A DNA stretch of 64,000 nt from NCBI RefSeq assembly GCF_000607165.1, contig NZ_JFZG01000002.1, positions 62,001 to 126,000 on the forward strand. The letters are read 5' to 3'. The translations under genes and the position numbers were made by a program. This DNA is from Ralstonia pickettii (GTDB lineage Bacteria > Pseudomonadota > Gammaproteobacteria > Burkholderiales > Burkholderiaceae). The notes under the pieces are model-generated. The model saw only the letters and a program-made list of their open reading frames with translations, was not told the origin of the DNA and searched no databases. This document shows, in pieces, positions 9,496 through 18,463 of the stretch (positions are counted from its first letter, which is position 1; every line of letters begins with the position of its first letter).

Positions 9496-10209
9496 TTACT
9501 GCGCATGCCGGCCCCCGCCATAGTTGCCGGCGCCCTGCAGCCACGCCAACCCAAGGTTGACGAGCAGTGCCAGCACGATCAGCACGATGCCCAGCGCGAT
9601 GCCCTGCGCGAATTCGCCCTTGCTTGTTTCCAGCGCAATCGCCGTGGTCATGGTGCGCGTGACGCCTTCGATGTTGCCGCCGACCATCAGCGCCGAGCCC
9701 ACTTCGGCGATCACGCGCCCAAAGCCGGCCACCACGGCCGCCATTAAGCCGAAGCGCAATTCACGAAAGACGGTCAGCAGTAACCGGACGCGTCCGGCGC
9801 CAAGCACACGCGCTGTCTCGGCGAGACGCGGATCAGCGCGTTCAAGCGTCGTCAGTGCAAACGCGACGATCACCGGCAGGCCAAGCACCGCTTGCCCGAG
9901 GATCATCCCACACTGTGTGAACAGCAGTCCGAAGCTGCCCAGCGGCCCCTGCCGCGAAAGCAGCAGATACAGCAGCAGCCCGATCAGCACTGTCGGAAAC
10001 GACAGCGATGCCTGCGCCAGCACCACCAGCGCACGGCGCCCCATAAACCTGTGCATGGCGATGAGGTAGGCGATGAGTAAACCCGGGGGCGCCGCCAGCA
10101 GCAGCCCCGCAATCGCCACCTTCAGCGATACCCAGACGATCAGCCACAACGCCGCGTCACCGCTGGCAAGCAGGGCGAAGGCGTCGACGGTGGCCGACCA
10201 GATTTCCAT
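9496..10209 (-). CDS. tupB: ABC transporter permease, tungstate/molybdate-like (TupB-like)
   Basis: A 237-residue integral membrane protein with about five or six hydrophobic segments. The family signature EVGSALMVGGNIEGVTRTMT contains the permease-ATPase coupling loop, and TARVLGAGRVRLLLTVFREL matches the cytoplasmic EAA-type region. The start MEIWSATVDAFALL at 10209 is chosen because upstream codons read into panB in another frame. It pairs with the ATPase at 8746-9444. No periplasmic binding protein gene is adjacent, so the complete transporter would need one from elsewhere. Confidence 0.8.
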   Translation of the reverse strand: MEIWSATVDAFALLASGDAALWLIVWVSLKVAIAGLLLAAPPGLLIAYLIAMHRFMGRRALVVLAQASLSFPTVLIGLLLYLLLSRQGPLGSFGLLFTQCGMILGQAVLGLPVIVAFALTTLERADPRLAETARVLGAGRVRLLLTVFRELRFGLMAAVVAGFGRVIAEVGSALMVGGNIEGVTRTMTTAIALETSKGEFAQGIALGIVLIVLALLVNLGLAWLQGAGNYGGGRHAQ

Positions 10210-10220
10210 GCGGGTGCCGC

Positions 10221-11039
10221 TCAGGCGAAAGTGTGTTCCGGGCCGGGGAACGAGCCGTCCTTGACGGCTGCCACATAGGCGGCGACGGCGCCATCGATGG
10301 TGGTCTGCCCGTCCATGAAGTTGCGTACGAACTTGGGGCGATGCCCCGGGAACACGCCCAGCATGTCGTGCATCACGAGTACCTGGCCCGAGCACTCCAA
10401 CCCGGCGCCGATGCCGATGGTGGGAATGGCCAGCAGGCGCGTGACTTCGCTGGCCAGCTCGGCCGGGATGGCTTCCATGACGACGAGCTGCGCGCCGGCA
10501 TCCTGCACGGCCAGTGCGTCGGCCTTCAGTTGCGCGGCCGCTTCATCGCCGCGACCCTGCACTTTGAAGCCGCCAAACGCATGCACGGATTGCGGCGTCA
10601 GGCCGATGTGCGCGCACACCGGAATGCTGCGTTCCACGAGGAACTTGATCGTAGGCGCCAGCCACACGCCGCCCTCGAGCTTGACCATCTGCGCGCCCGC
10701 CTGCATCACGCGCACCGCGCTGTGGAAGGCCTGTTCGGGCGTGCCATACGTGCCAAACGGCAGGTCCGACACGAGCAGCGCTTTGTCGATGCCGCGCGAC
10801 ACGCATTCGGTGTGATAGACGATGTGATCGAGCGTGACCGGCAGCGTGGTCTTCTGACCCTGCATCACGTTGCCGAGCGAATCGCCGACGAGCAGCACGT
10901 CGGTGCCGTTGCGATCCATCAGGGCGGCGAAGCTGGAGTCGTAGGCCGTCAACATGGCGATGCGCTCGCCGGCGGCCCGCATGGCCTGCAACGAAGTCAC
11001 CGTGACGGCCTTGCGGTTCGATTCCTGGAGATAGCTCAT
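10221..11039 (-). CDS. panB: 3-methyl-2-oxobutanoate hydroxymethyltransferase (ketopantoate hydroxymethyltransferase)
   Basis: PanB makes ketopantoate from 2-oxoisovalerate and methylene-tetrahydrofolate, the first committed step towards pantothenate and coenzyme A. The 272-residue protein shows metal and substrate motifs in [54 protein letters not shown] and [20 protein letters not shown]. It is the last gene of the perM-hda-pcnB-folK-dck-panB direction, 56 bases after the kinase gene. A nearby folate-linked gene (folK) fits with its use of a folate cofactor. Confidence 0.96.
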   Translation of the reverse strand: MSYLQESNRKAVTVTSLQAMRAAGERIAMLTAYDSSFAALMDRNGTDVLLVGDSLGNVMQGQKTTLPVTLDHIVYHTECVSRGIDKALLVSDLPFGTYGTPEQAFHSAVRVMQAGAQMVKLEGGVWLAPTIKFLVERSIPVCAHIGLTPQSVHAFGGFKVQGRGDEAAAQLKADALAVQDAGAQLVVMEAIPAELASEVTRLLAIPTIGIGAGLECSGQVLVMHDMLGVFPGHRPKFVRNFMDGQTTIDGAVAAYVAAVKDGSFPGPEHTFA

Positions 11040-11095
11040 GGGCTGAGACTCATTGGGGCATCGCGAGCGCCCACGCAGACCATGCGGTGCGTCGA

Positions 11096-11740
11096 CTAGC
11101 GCGTTGCCAGCTTGATGAATTCCTTGGGCCCGCGCATCGCGTCGATGCGGGCGAGCAAGGTACGGAAATCGTCGTCGTTGCCTGCGGGGTCGAAGGCAGC
11201 GGTGTCGACGATCATCGTCGGTGCGGCATCGTAATACAGAAACAGCTCGCCGTATGCGGCGCAGATGCGTCCGAGGTACTCGGCATCGATGCCCGTTTCG
11301 TAAGGAACGGCGCGACGGGCGACGCGTGGCAGCAGGTCTTCTGCGCGCGCTTGCAGGCAGATCACGAGGTCGATGCGCTGTTGCGGCAGGGCCAGCGCAT
11401 TGGCCATCGCGTCGTACAGCGCGAGTTCGTCGGCCGGTAGCGTGAGGTGGGCGAACAGGCGGTCGCGTGGCAGGAAGCTGTCGGCGACGATGCGCTCACC
11501 GGCGAGCGTCGCCTTATGCCATGCCTTCAGGCGCTCGGCACGCTGCAGCAGGAAGCGCAGCTGCACCGGCAGCGCATAGCGCGCGGGGTCTTCGTAGAAG
11601 CGGGCGATGAAGGCGTTTTCGGCGGGCGTTTCGAACAGCGTCGACGCACGCAGATGGTCGGCCAGACGCTGGGCCAGCGCGGTCTTGCCTACGCCAATGG
11701 GCCCTTCGACAACGATGCGGCGCAGGTGATCCAGTGCCAT
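11096..11740 (-). CDS. Deoxynucleoside kinase family protein
   Basis: A 214-residue P-loop kinase of the deoxyguanosine/deoxyadenosine kinase family. It shows [13 protein letters not shown] near the N-terminus, [12 protein letters not shown] in place of the DRS motif, and an Arg-rich lid region ([18 protein letters not shown]). Family members phosphorylate deoxynucleosides for salvage. The start at 11740 gives an N-terminus with the P-loop close to the usual position and leaves a 29-base gap from folK. The pcnB-folK-dck-panB order is common in betaproteobacteria. Confidence 0.85.
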   Translation of the reverse strand: MALDHLRRIVVEGPIGVGKTALAQRLADHLRASTLFETPAENAFIARFYEDPARYALPVQLRFLLQRAERLKAWHKATLAGERIVADSFLPRDRLFAHLTLPADELALYDAMANALALPQQRIDLVICLQARAEDLLPRVARRAVPYETGIDAEYLGRICAAYGELFLYYDAAPTMIVDTAAFDPAGNDDDFRTLLARIDAMRGPKEFIKLATR

Positions 11741-11769
11741 CGGCGGGTGCTTGTCCGTGGTTCGGGTGA

Positions 11770-12285
11770 TCAGGCGGCGGGCTGCTTGGCGCGCATGCAC
11801 TGGCACATCGTGGTCTTTTCGATGCGCTGGTCGGACACGCCGGGCAGCAGTGCAGCCACGGCGCCAATGCCCGGAATCACGAGATCGGGCGCCAGTTCAT
11901 GCAGCGGCAGCAGGGTAAAGGCGCGTTGGCCCACGCGCGGGTGGGGCACCGTCAGCTCGGGTGAGGTGAGCACGTGGTCGCCGTAGAGCAGCAAGTCCAG
12001 ATCGAGTGTGCGCGGCGCATTGTGAAACGGGCGCTCGCGGCCAAACTGGTCTTCGATGTGGTGACAGATGCGGAGCAGTTGGTCAGCAGTGAAATGCGTA
12101 TCGATGCGCACCACGGCGTTGATGTAGTCATCGCCGCTGGATTCCACGGGCGCGCTGCGATACAGGCTCGATTTGCCGGTGACGGTGATGCCGACCTGCT
12201 GTGCGAGGCAGACCACGGCGTCTTTCACTGCCTGGCGTGCGTCGCCCAGGTTGGCGCCGATGCCGATGTACGCCACTGTCTTCAC
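11770..12285 (-). CDS. folK: 2-amino-4-hydroxy-6-hydroxymethyldihydropteridine pyrophosphokinase
   Basis: FolK transfers pyrophosphate from ATP to the pterin in folate synthesis. The 171-residue sequence has IGIGANLGD at the N-terminus, SLYRSAPVESSGDDYINAVV and the signature FGRERPFHNAPRTLDLDLLLYGD with its metal-binding Asp pair. The start codon overlaps the pcnB stop as ATGA, which indicates translational coupling. Confidence 0.95.
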   Translation of the reverse strand: MKTVAYIGIGANLGDARQAVKDAVVCLAQQVGITVTGKSSLYRSAPVESSGDDYINAVVRIDTHFTADQLLRICHHIEDQFGRERPFHNAPRTLDLDLLLYGDHVLTSPELTVPHPRVGQRAFTLLPLHELAPDLVIPGIGAVAALLPGVSDQRIEKTTMCQCMRAKQPAA

Positions 12286-13844
12286 GTTTCCTCCGAACTT
12301 CCCGGATTGACGTCACCGACTGTATCCGATTTTGCCGGACCACGTCGGCGGCGACGCCGCTTGCCCGGGCTGGCCGAACCGGTATTTGCGGAGGGGCTCG
12401 GGGCGTGCTTGGCTTGTGCCATGAGGGCTTCGCGGGCTTCGCCGTCACCGTTCTGGAAGTCGGTCCACCAGTCGGCGAGTTCTTGCGGCAATTCGCCCGA
12501 GGCACAGCGCAGCGCAAGGAAGTCGTAGCCGGCACGGAAGCGCGGCGACTCCAGCAGCCGATACGGCATGCGGCCCGAGCGCTTTTCAAAGCGCGGTTGC
12601 ATGCTCCAGATTTCCTTCATATCGGAGGTGAAGCGGCGCTGGATGGCGAGCTGCTCGGTCTGGCGGTCGAGCACTTCATCCATGGCGGTGTGCAGCGCGG
12701 GGATCAGCGGCTCGCCGGCAGCGCGGCGGCGGTTCCAGTGCTCGACCACGTGATGCCACAGCAGCGAGGCAAACAGGAAGCCCGGCGAAACCGGCTTGCC
12801 GACCTTGACGCGATCGTCGGTGTTGTCGAGGGCAAGCTGCACGAAGCGCTGGCCCATCGGCTGCTCCAGCGCGACGTCCAGCAGCGGCAGCAGGCCGCTG
12901 TGCAGGCCCGCCTTGCGCAGCTCCTGCAGCGAGGCCCAGGCGTGGCCCGACATCAGCAGCTTCAACATCTCGTCGAACAGGCGGGCGGCCGGCACGTTGT
13001 GGATCAGCGGGCCCAGCTCCGCGATCGGCGCGCGCGTGTCGGCGTCGATGTCGAAGCCCGTCTTGGCCGCGAAGCGCACCACGCGCAGCATGCGTACCGG
13101 ATCTTCGCGGTAGCGGGTGTGCGGATCGCCGATCATGCGCAGCGTGCGTGCGCGCATGTCTTCCATGCCGTGATGGTAGTCATGCACGGTTTCGTCGGCG
13201 GGGTCGTAGTACATCGCGTTGACGGTGAAGTCGCGGCGGGTGGCGTCTTCGGCCTGGGTGCCCCAGACGTTGTCGCGCAGCACACGGCCGCTGGCGTCGA
13301 TCGCATGCGTGTGGTGGTCCAGCTCGGTGCGCTTGACGCGCTTGCCGGCAGGCACCTGCTCGGCGTCGACCGCGTCGACAAGCGCGCGGAAGGTCGAGAC
13401 TTCGATGATTTCCTGATCGCGTCCGCCATAGAACGTGACGTGCACGATCTGGAAACGGCGTCCGATGATGCGCGAACGGCGGAACAGCGCCTGTACCTGC
13501 TCGGGCGTGGCGTTGGTCGCCACATCGAAATCCTTCGGCTTGATGCCCAGCAGCAAGTCGCGCACGGCGCCGCCGACGATGAAGGCGCTATAGCCGCCTT
13601 CCTGCAGCGTGGACGTGACCTTGACCGCGTTGCGCGAGAGCAGCTTCGGATCGATGCCGTGCTCGTCCACGCTCCACACGCGCGCCTGACGCGGTACGCC
13701 GCCGGCGGACTTGGTGCGCGCCTTGGCCGTCTTGGGTGCCTTGGGCGTGCGGGCCTTCCTTGCGGCGGGTGCTCCCGGTTCTGCCGGGGCGTGGGGCTCT
13801 GCGGAGGTCTTGCCCAGCAGGCGATTGATGAGTTTCTTGATCAC
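12282..13844 (-). CDS. pcnB: Poly(A) polymerase PcnB
   Basis: PcnB adds poly(A) tails that destabilise RNA, and it controls plasmid copy number through antisense RNA decay. The 520-residue protein has the class II nucleotidyltransferase core GGAVRDLLLGIKPKDFDVAT with the catalytic Asp pair, and the RRSRIIGRRFQIVHV segment that separates poly(A) polymerases from CCA-adding enzymes. The C-terminus is basic (KRRRRRRGPAKS), as expected for RNA binding. Both ends are extended by Ala/Lys-rich sequence (about residues 15-50). Confidence 0.95.
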   Translation of the reverse strand: MIKKLINRLLGKTSAEPHAPAEPGAPAARKARTPKAPKTAKARTKSAGGVPRQARVWSVDEHGIDPKLLSRNAVKVTSTLQEGGYSAFIVGGAVRDLLLGIKPKDFDVATNATPEQVQALFRRSRIIGRRFQIVHVTFYGGRDQEIIEVSTFRALVDAVDAEQVPAGKRVKRTELDHHTHAIDASGRVLRDNVWGTQAEDATRRDFTVNAMYYDPADETVHDYHHGMEDMRARTLRMIGDPHTRYREDPVRMLRVVRFAAKTGFDIDADTRAPIAELGPLIHNVPAARLFDEMLKLLMSGHAWASLQELRKAGLHSGLLPLLDVALEQPMGQRFVQLALDNTDDRVKVGKPVSPGFLFASLLWHHVVEHWNRRRAAGEPLIPALHTAMDEVLDRQTEQLAIQRRFTSDMKEIWSMQPRFEKRSGRMPYRLLESPRFRAGYDFLALRCASGELPQELADWWTDFQNGDGEAREALMAQAKHAPSPSANTGSASPGKRRRRRRGPAKSDTVGDVNPGSSEET

Positions 13845-13856
13845 GCCGCGCCTTGC

Positions 13857-14531
13857 TTAGAAGAGATCCATGATGCGCCAGTTGCGCGCGGCTGCCAGAT
13901 TGCGCAGCGTATCGTCCGGGTTGGTGGCGACGGGGTCGGTCACTTCCTCCAACAGCGGCACGTCGTTGGCCGAATCGCTGTAGAAGGTGCTGTGCTCGAA
14001 ATCGCTCCAGCCGCGGCCCATGTTGGCCAGCCACTCGTGCACGCGCGCGACCTTGCCCTCGCGAAAGCTCGGTGTGCCCGCCACGTCGCCGGTGAAGGCG
14101 CTGTCCGGGCTGCCGTCGGCGGTGGCCGGTTCGGTGGCGATGAGGTGATCGATGCCGAAGGCCTCGGCAATCGGGCGGGTGACGAAGCTGTTGGTGGCGG
14201 TCACCACACAGCACAGGTCGCCGGCGTCGAGGTGCTTGTAGACCAGCGCTTGCGCCTGCGGCGTGATCTTCGGACGGATCACGTCGTGCATGAACTCGGC
14301 GTGCCACTGGGCGAGCGTGTCGCGCGGGTGGGCGGCCAGCGGCGCCAGGGCAAAGCGCAGAAACGCGTGGATATCCAGCGTGCCGGCTTTGTAGTCGGCA
14401 TAGAACTGATCGTTCTTGCGCTGGTATTCGGCTTCATCCACCACGCCGCGGCGGATGAGGAAACGTCCCCACTCGTGGTCGCTGTCGGTGGGGATGAGGG
14501 TGTGATCGAGGTCGAAGAGGGCCAGATTCAT
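13857..14531 (-). CDS. HAD-family hydrolase, subfamily IB (SerB-like)
   Basis: A 224-residue HAD phosphatase. Motif I is LFDLDHTLIPTDSD with the nucleophile Asp, motif II is VTATNSF, and motifs III/IV are seen in REGKVARVHEW and TFYSDSANDVPLLEEV. This pattern fits the IB group that includes phosphoserine phosphatase and CicA. The true substrate cannot be read from the sequence. A -10-like TAAAAT lies within GTAAAATCGCG just upstream (14537-14547, read on the minus strand). Confidence 0.85.
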   Translation of the reverse strand: MNLALFDLDHTLIPTDSDHEWGRFLIRRGVVDEAEYQRKNDQFYADYKAGTLDIHAFLRFALAPLAAHPRDTLAQWHAEFMHDVIRPKITPQAQALVYKHLDAGDLCCVVTATNSFVTRPIAEAFGIDHLIATEPATADGSPDSAFTGDVAGTPSFREGKVARVHEWLANMGRGWSDFEHSTFYSDSANDVPLLEEVTDPVATNPDDTLRNLAAARNWRIMDLF

Positions 14532-14582
14532 GGGGCGCGATTTTACCCGAACGTTACATCACTGGCCCGCGAGCCCCCGGAT

Positions 14583-15284
14583 TCACTTCATCAGCGCGAG
14601 CATGTCGCGCACGAGCGGCAGGGTGACGGCGCGCTTGCGGGCCAGCGAATAGGTGTCGAGGGCGTCCAGCAGGGCCATCAGGCTCGGCATGTCGCGGTAG
14701 GAGTGCGTCACGAGCCACTGCGGCACGTCGGCCGAGAGCTGCATGCCGCGTTCGCGGGCGGCTTGGCGCAGGGCTTCCACTTTGTCGGCGTCGGACAGTG
14801 GGCGCAGCCAGTAGACCAGGCCCCAGCCGAGGCGGGTGCGCAGGTCTTCACGCAGCGGCATCGCCATCGGCGCGGCGGCCCCGGAGATGGCGATGGCGGC
14901 ATGCGGATGCGCGCGCACTTCATTGACGAGGTTGAACACGGCAATCTGCGCCCATTCGTCCAGCCGTTCGGCGTCGTCGATGGTCCAGACGGTGATTGTC
15001 GGGTCGAATTCGAAGGCTTCGGGCGGGGCGTCGGGTTCCAGCGTGCGGACTTCGTAACCGCCAGCCTCGGTCTGGGCGCAGATGGCCTGCAGCAGATGGC
15101 TGCGGCCGCTGCCTTCTTCGCCCCAGAGGTAGACCAGGCGATCTGTGGCGGTACCGTCCACCACCTGTGGAATCAAGGCGCGCAGGCGCAGCACCGCCTC
15201 TTCGTTGCCGGTGGCGACGAAGTTGTCGAAGGTCGGGGCGGGTGTCGCACCGAGTTCGAGCGGGAGCTGTTCGGGTGTGGCCAT
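14583..15284 (-). CDS. hda: DnaA regulatory inactivator Hda
   Basis: Hda, loaded on the sliding clamp, stimulates hydrolysis of DnaA-ATP after initiation of replication. The 233-residue DnaA-like AAA+ protein shows the clamp-binding peptide QLPLEL at residues 6-11, a P-loop WGEEGSGRSHLLQA, and a sensor region RLGWGLVYWLRPL. It is encoded next to perM and purM, a neighbourhood seen in many proteobacteria. A 10-base tandem repeat lies in the short gap upstream. Confidence 0.9.
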   Translation of the reverse strand: MATPEQLPLELGATPAPTFDNFVATGNEEAVLRLRALIPQVVDGTATDRLVYLWGEEGSGRSHLLQAICAQTEAGGYEVRTLEPDAPPEAFEFDPTITVWTIDDAERLDEWAQIAVFNLVNEVRAHPHAAIAISGAAAPMAMPLREDLRTRLGWGLVYWLRPLSDADKVEALRQAARERGMQLSADVPQWLVTHSYRDMPSLMALLDALDTYSLARKRAVTLPLVRDMLALMK

Positions 15285-15310
15285 GAAACGTGGAGTGGAG
15301 TCGCCGTACT

Positions 15311-15357
15311 TTTCAGTTGCCTTCAGTTGCCTTCAGTTGCCTTCAGTGGCTTTCAGT
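15311..15357. repeat. 10-base tandem repeat between perM and hda
   Basis: About 4.7 tandem copies of CTTCAGTTGC occupy this stretch, the last two imperfect (TTGC to TGGC and a truncated TTTCAGT). The array runs into the stop codon of perM (15353-15355) and lies just upstream of the hda start. Length variation by slippage could occur without touching most coding sequence. Confidence 0.85.
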
Positions 15358-16423
15358 CCTGGTAGAGCCGGCTGCCCAGGTAAAGCTGCCGAATTTGCCG
15401 CAAACCGACCAGCAGCACAGCACTCATCGGTAGGGCGAGGAGGATACCGAAAAAACCGAACAATTGGCCAAAAGCCAGCAAGGCGAGGATGACCGCCAGC
15501 GGGTGCAGGCCGATGCGTTCGCCCACCAGACGCGGCGTCAGGTAGAAGCTTTCCAGGAACTGGCCGATGCCGTACACCACGGCGACTGCCAGCAAGCCGT
15601 AGAGGTTGCCGAACTGCAACAGTGCGGCAAGGATGGCCAGTGTGAGCCCTACGCCAAAGCCGATGTACGGAATGAACACCGCCAGCCCCGTGAAGATGCC
15701 TACGGGCAGCGCCACGTCAAAGCCGGCCAGTGCCAGCCCCGCCGAGTAGTACACCGCCAGCATCAGCATCACGATGATCTGGCCGCGCAGGTACTGCGAG
15801 AGCAGGCCATCGGTTTCGGCGGCCAGTTCGCGCGTTTTTGGCAGCCAGCGGCGCGGCACGGCGGTTTCGATCCGGCGCATGAGCATGTTCCAGTCCATCA
15901 GCAGGTAGAACATCACGATTGGGACCAGGAAGAAGATGCCCAGCACCTGGATGGCTGCCGAGCCCGACACGCGCAGATAGGTCAGCACCCGGGTCACCAC
16001 GTCGTCCGGGCTGGCGGCGAGCTGTTCGGTGAGCAGCGCGCGCAGGCCCGGAAAATCAAAGCTGACATGCAGACCCAATTCGTCCAGCTTGGGCGACAGA
16101 AATGCGTTGAGCTTGGCGAGCATGCCGGGCAGTTGCTCCCGGATAGCCGGAATTTCCCGCTGCAGCACCGCCAGGATCAGCAGCATCAGCGCCACGCCCA
16201 CCACCGAGAGCACCAGAATCATCAAAAACACGCCCAGCACCCGCGGCACGCGGCGGCGTTGCAGCCATTCCACGCCCGGGTGCAGGATGTACGACAGGAT
16301 GAACGCGAAGACGAAGGGCGTCAGCGTGGGCGCCAGCGCCTTGAGCAGGGCCAGGAAGACAAGCGCCACGGCGATCCAGGCGAGCGTGCGCTTGGTTTCC
16401 TGCGACAGCACGGGGGCGTTCAT
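15353..16423 (-). CDS. AI-2E family transporter (PerM-like)
   Basis: A 356-residue polytopic membrane protein with about eight hydrophobic segments. The N-terminal WIAVALVFLALLKALAPTL is followed by the conserved family regions FIPYIGFGVGLTLAIL and LTPRLVGERIGLHPLAVIL near the C-terminus. The family includes E. coli PerM and TqsA; substrates are mostly unknown, and export of small molecules is assumed by homology. It is divergent from purM with 164 bases between starts. Confidence 0.9.
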   Translation of the reverse strand: MNAPVLSQETKRTLAWIAVALVFLALLKALAPTLTPFVFAFILSYILHPGVEWLQRRRVPRVLGVFLMILVLSVVGVALMLLILAVLQREIPAIREQLPGMLAKLNAFLSPKLDELGLHVSFDFPGLRALLTEQLAASPDDVVTRVLTYLRVSGSAAIQVLGIFFLVPIVMFYLLMDWNMLMRRIETAVPRRWLPKTRELAAETDGLLSQYLRGQIIVMLMLAVYYSAGLALAGFDVALPVGIFTGLAVFIPYIGFGVGLTLAILAALLQFGNLYGLLAVAVVYGIGQFLESFYLTPRLVGERIGLHPLAVILALLAFGQLFGFFGILLALPMSAVLLVGLRQIRQLYLGSRLYQD

Positions 16424-16490
16424 GGGGGGCGACGGTTCCGATGGCGGGGTGGACGAGTCGGAAAAGCGGCCATCGGGGTGGCCGCATCCG

Positions 16491-16508
16491 GTAAAATCGC
16501 GATTTTAC
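16491..16508. promoter_or_regulatory. 18-base perfect palindrome between perM and purM
   Basis: GTAAAATCGCGATTTTAC is exactly self-complementary and sits 80 bases before the purM ATG and 68 bases before the perM start. Each arm has a -10-like TAAAAT. The 11-base arm GTAAAATCGCG also occurs upstream of the HAD gene (14537-14547, minus strand). It could be paired -10 elements of divergent promoters or an operator. Confidence 0.5.
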
Positions 16509-16587
16509 TGGACGGGCGGGTCCGATTTTTGTGACTTCCCGCCGCCGTCTCGCTTTCTTTCCCGGTTTTTTCAATTCAGACGACTGT

Positions 16588-17643
16588 ATGAGCGCTTCCG
16601 AAACCCCATCCGCATCGACCGGCCTGTCTTACCGCGACGCGGGCGTCGACATCGAGGCGGGTGACGCCCTTGTCGACCGCATCAAGCCGTTTGCCAAGCG
16701 CACCATGCGCGAAGGCGTGCTGGGCGGCATCGGCGGCTTCGGCGCGCTGTTCGAGCTGTCCAAGAAGTATCAGGAGCCGGTGCTGGTGTCCGGTACCGAC
16801 GGCGTGGGCACCAAGCTCAAGCTGGCCTTTGCGCTGAACCGCCATGACACGGTTGGCCAGGATCTGGTCGCCATGAGCGTGAACGACATCCTGGTGCAGG
16901 GTGCCGAGCCGCTGTTCTTCCTGGATTACTTCGCCTGCGGCAAGCTGGACGTCGACACCGCCGCCACCGTGGTCAAGGGCATCGCCCAGGGCTGTGAGCT
17001 GGCCGGCTGCGCGCTGATCGGCGGCGAAACCGCTGAAATGCCGAGCATGTATCCGGACGGCGAATACGACCTGGCCGGCTTTGCCGTCGGCGCCGTCGAA
17101 AAGCGCAAGATCATCGACGGCACGACCATTGCCGAGGGCGACGTGGTGCTGGGCCTGGCATCGTCGGGGGCGCATTCGAACGGCTACTCGCTGGTGCGCA
17201 AGATCATCGAGGTGTCGCGCCCGGACCTGAATGCGGATTTCCACGGCCAGCGCCTGCAGGACGCCATCATGGCGCCGACGCGCATCTACGTGAAGCCGCT
17301 GCTGTCGCTGATCGACAAGCTGACCGTCAAGGGCATGGCGCACATCACCGGCGGTGGTTTGACCGAAAACGTGCCGCGCGTGCTGCAAGACAACCTGACC
17401 GCCGTGCTGCACAAGGACGCATGGACGCTGCCGCCGCTGTTCCAGTGGCTGCAGAAGGCCGGCAACGTGGCCGATGACGAAATGCACCGCGTGTTCAACT
17501 GCGGCATCGGCATGGTGGTGATCGTGTCGGCAGCCGACGCGCCGGCCGCCATCGCGCACCTGAAGGACGCGGGCGAGACGGTCTACCAGATCGGCGAAAT
17601 CCGCGCACGCCAAGCGGGCGAAGCGCAGACGATCGTGGTCTGA
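16588..17643 (+). CDS. purM: Phosphoribosylformylglycinamidine cyclo-ligase (AIR synthetase)
   Basis: PurM closes the imidazole ring in purine synthesis. The 351-residue protein has [55 protein letters not shown], and [14 protein letters not shown], which form the family ATP-binding and metal sites. The start is ATG 16588 after the upstream palindrome region. A strong bidirectional terminator follows at 17661-17692. Confidence 0.97.
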   Translation: MSASETPSASTGLSYRDAGVDIEAGDALVDRIKPFAKRTMREGVLGGIGGFGALFELSKKYQEPVLVSGTDGVGTKLKLAFALNRHDTVGQDLVAMSVNDILVQGAEPLFFLDYFACGKLDVDTAATVVKGIAQGCELAGCALIGGETAEMPSMYPDGEYDLAGFAVGAVEKRKIIDGTTIAEGDVVLGLASSGAHSNGYSLVRKIIEVSRPDLNADFHGQRLQDAIMAPTRIYVKPLLSLIDKLTVKGMAHITGGGLTENVPRVLQDNLTAVLHKDAWTLPPLFQWLQKAGNVADDEMHRVFNCGIGMVVIVSAADAPAAIAHLKDAGETVYQIGEIRARQAGEAQTIVV

Positions 17644-17660
17644 CGCGAGGTTCGCACCAA

Positions 17661-17692
17661 AAAAAACCGCCGATGCATTCGGCGGTTTTTTT
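17661..17692. terminator. Bidirectional rho-independent terminator after purM
   Basis: An ACCGCCGA/TCGGCGGT stem with a five-base loop is flanked by an A-run on the left and a T-run on the right. It can therefore end purM transcription on the plus strand and transcription of the convergent lipoprotein gene on the minus strand. Confidence 0.92.
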
Positions 17693-17714
17693 ATGCGCGT
17701 CGTCTTGCGGGCGC

Positions 17715-18155
17715 TTATTTCAGCGGGACGTATTCGCCGGTGGCCGGGTCGTCCTTCTGCAGTGCGCCGGTGTTCTTGTCGATGAGCAACGTGACGACGC
17801 GCGGTGCGGTGTTCGGGTCGCCGCCGCACGCCGGCGTGTGGTTTTCCAGCACTTCGACGCTGTTGTGGGTGTCATCGGCCCGGTCTACCAGGAACGACAG
17901 GCACTCCTGCGGCAGGGTGGTCAGCTTGTATTTGTCGATGGCGGCGCGGGCCAGATCGACGGCCTTGGTCTGTTCCGCTTCACTGACGGCGGGCGCGCTG
18001 GCGGCCGGCGCATTGGCCGCGCTGGATGCACCGGGGGCCGAGGCTGTAGGTGCGGAAGCCGGAGCGGGCGCGGCAGGCTTGTGCGCGTCGTCGGAGCGGC
18101 CACAGCCCGCCAGCGCGAGAGCGGTGAGCGCGGCAAGCAGAAGGGGTTTGGTCAT
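17715..18155 (-). CDS. Predicted lipoprotein, function unknown
   Basis: A 146-residue protein whose N-terminus MTKPLLLAALTALALAGCGR is a lipoprotein signal with lipobox cysteine at residue 18. An Ala/Pro/Ser-rich linker of about 40 residues follows, then a small globular part with two further cysteines (PQECLSF, HTPACGG) that may form a disulfide. No recognised enzyme motif was seen. The start is fixed by the lipobox, although the frame is open upstream. Confidence 0.8.
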   Translation of the reverse strand: MTKPLLLAALTALALAGCGRSDDAHKPAAPAPASAPTASAPGASSAANAPAASAPAVSEAEQTKAVDLARAAIDKYKLTTLPQECLSFLVDRADDTHNSVEVLENHTPACGGDPNTAPRVVTLLIDKNTGALQKDDPATGEYVPLK

Positions 18156-18193
18156 GATGTGCGGAGCGTGTCGGCGATGTTCAGCCCACGACT

Positions 18194-18457
18194 TTACCCG
18201 GAACTGACCGATCGTTTCCATGCCGCATACGCCTGCGGCATGCACACCGCGCAAGGCCGGTAGCTTGCGGCACGCGCGTCGGCTTCGTTGAGGAAGAACA
18301 CGCGATGGCGCACGTAACCGCCGCGTGCAATGGCCCGGCGTGCAGCCGCGCAATCGAGCCGGCCATAGATACGTGCCCGCCGATGCCCGCCCAGCGTGCC
18401 GGGCGCGGCGCTCTCATAGGGTTGGCCGCTGGCGCCGATGAGGGTCCACGTTTTCAC
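18194..18457 (-). CDS. Small protein resembling the Ada metal-binding domain
   Basis: An 87-residue protein with GRLDC (Cys36) and SYRPCAVC (Cys69, Cys72) in the context NEADARAASYRPCAVC, which matches the second half of the Ada zinc domain (EALAAGFRPCKRC in E. coli). These three cysteines correspond to Ada zinc ligands, while the place of the methyl-acceptor cysteine holds Gly32. The gene begins 6 bases after the ada stop, so it is likely translated from the same message. No other domain is present; a DNA-damage-response or zinc-binding role is inferred. Confidence 0.65.
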   Translation of the reverse strand: MKTWTLIGASGQPYESAAPGTLGGHRRARIYGRLDCAAARRAIARGGYVRHRVFFLNEADARAASYRPCAVCMPQAYAAWKRSVSSG

Positions 18458-18463
18458 GCGGTT

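Noticed and set aside
15311-15357. Possible CRISPR-like array
   Set aside because: The units are 10 bases, directly adjacent and without spacers. It is a simple tandem repeat.
12201-15365. Plus-strand frame of about 1,050 codons across pcnB and hda
   Set aside because: It is the mirror of high-G+C codon bias in real minus-strand genes and has no recognisable domain.
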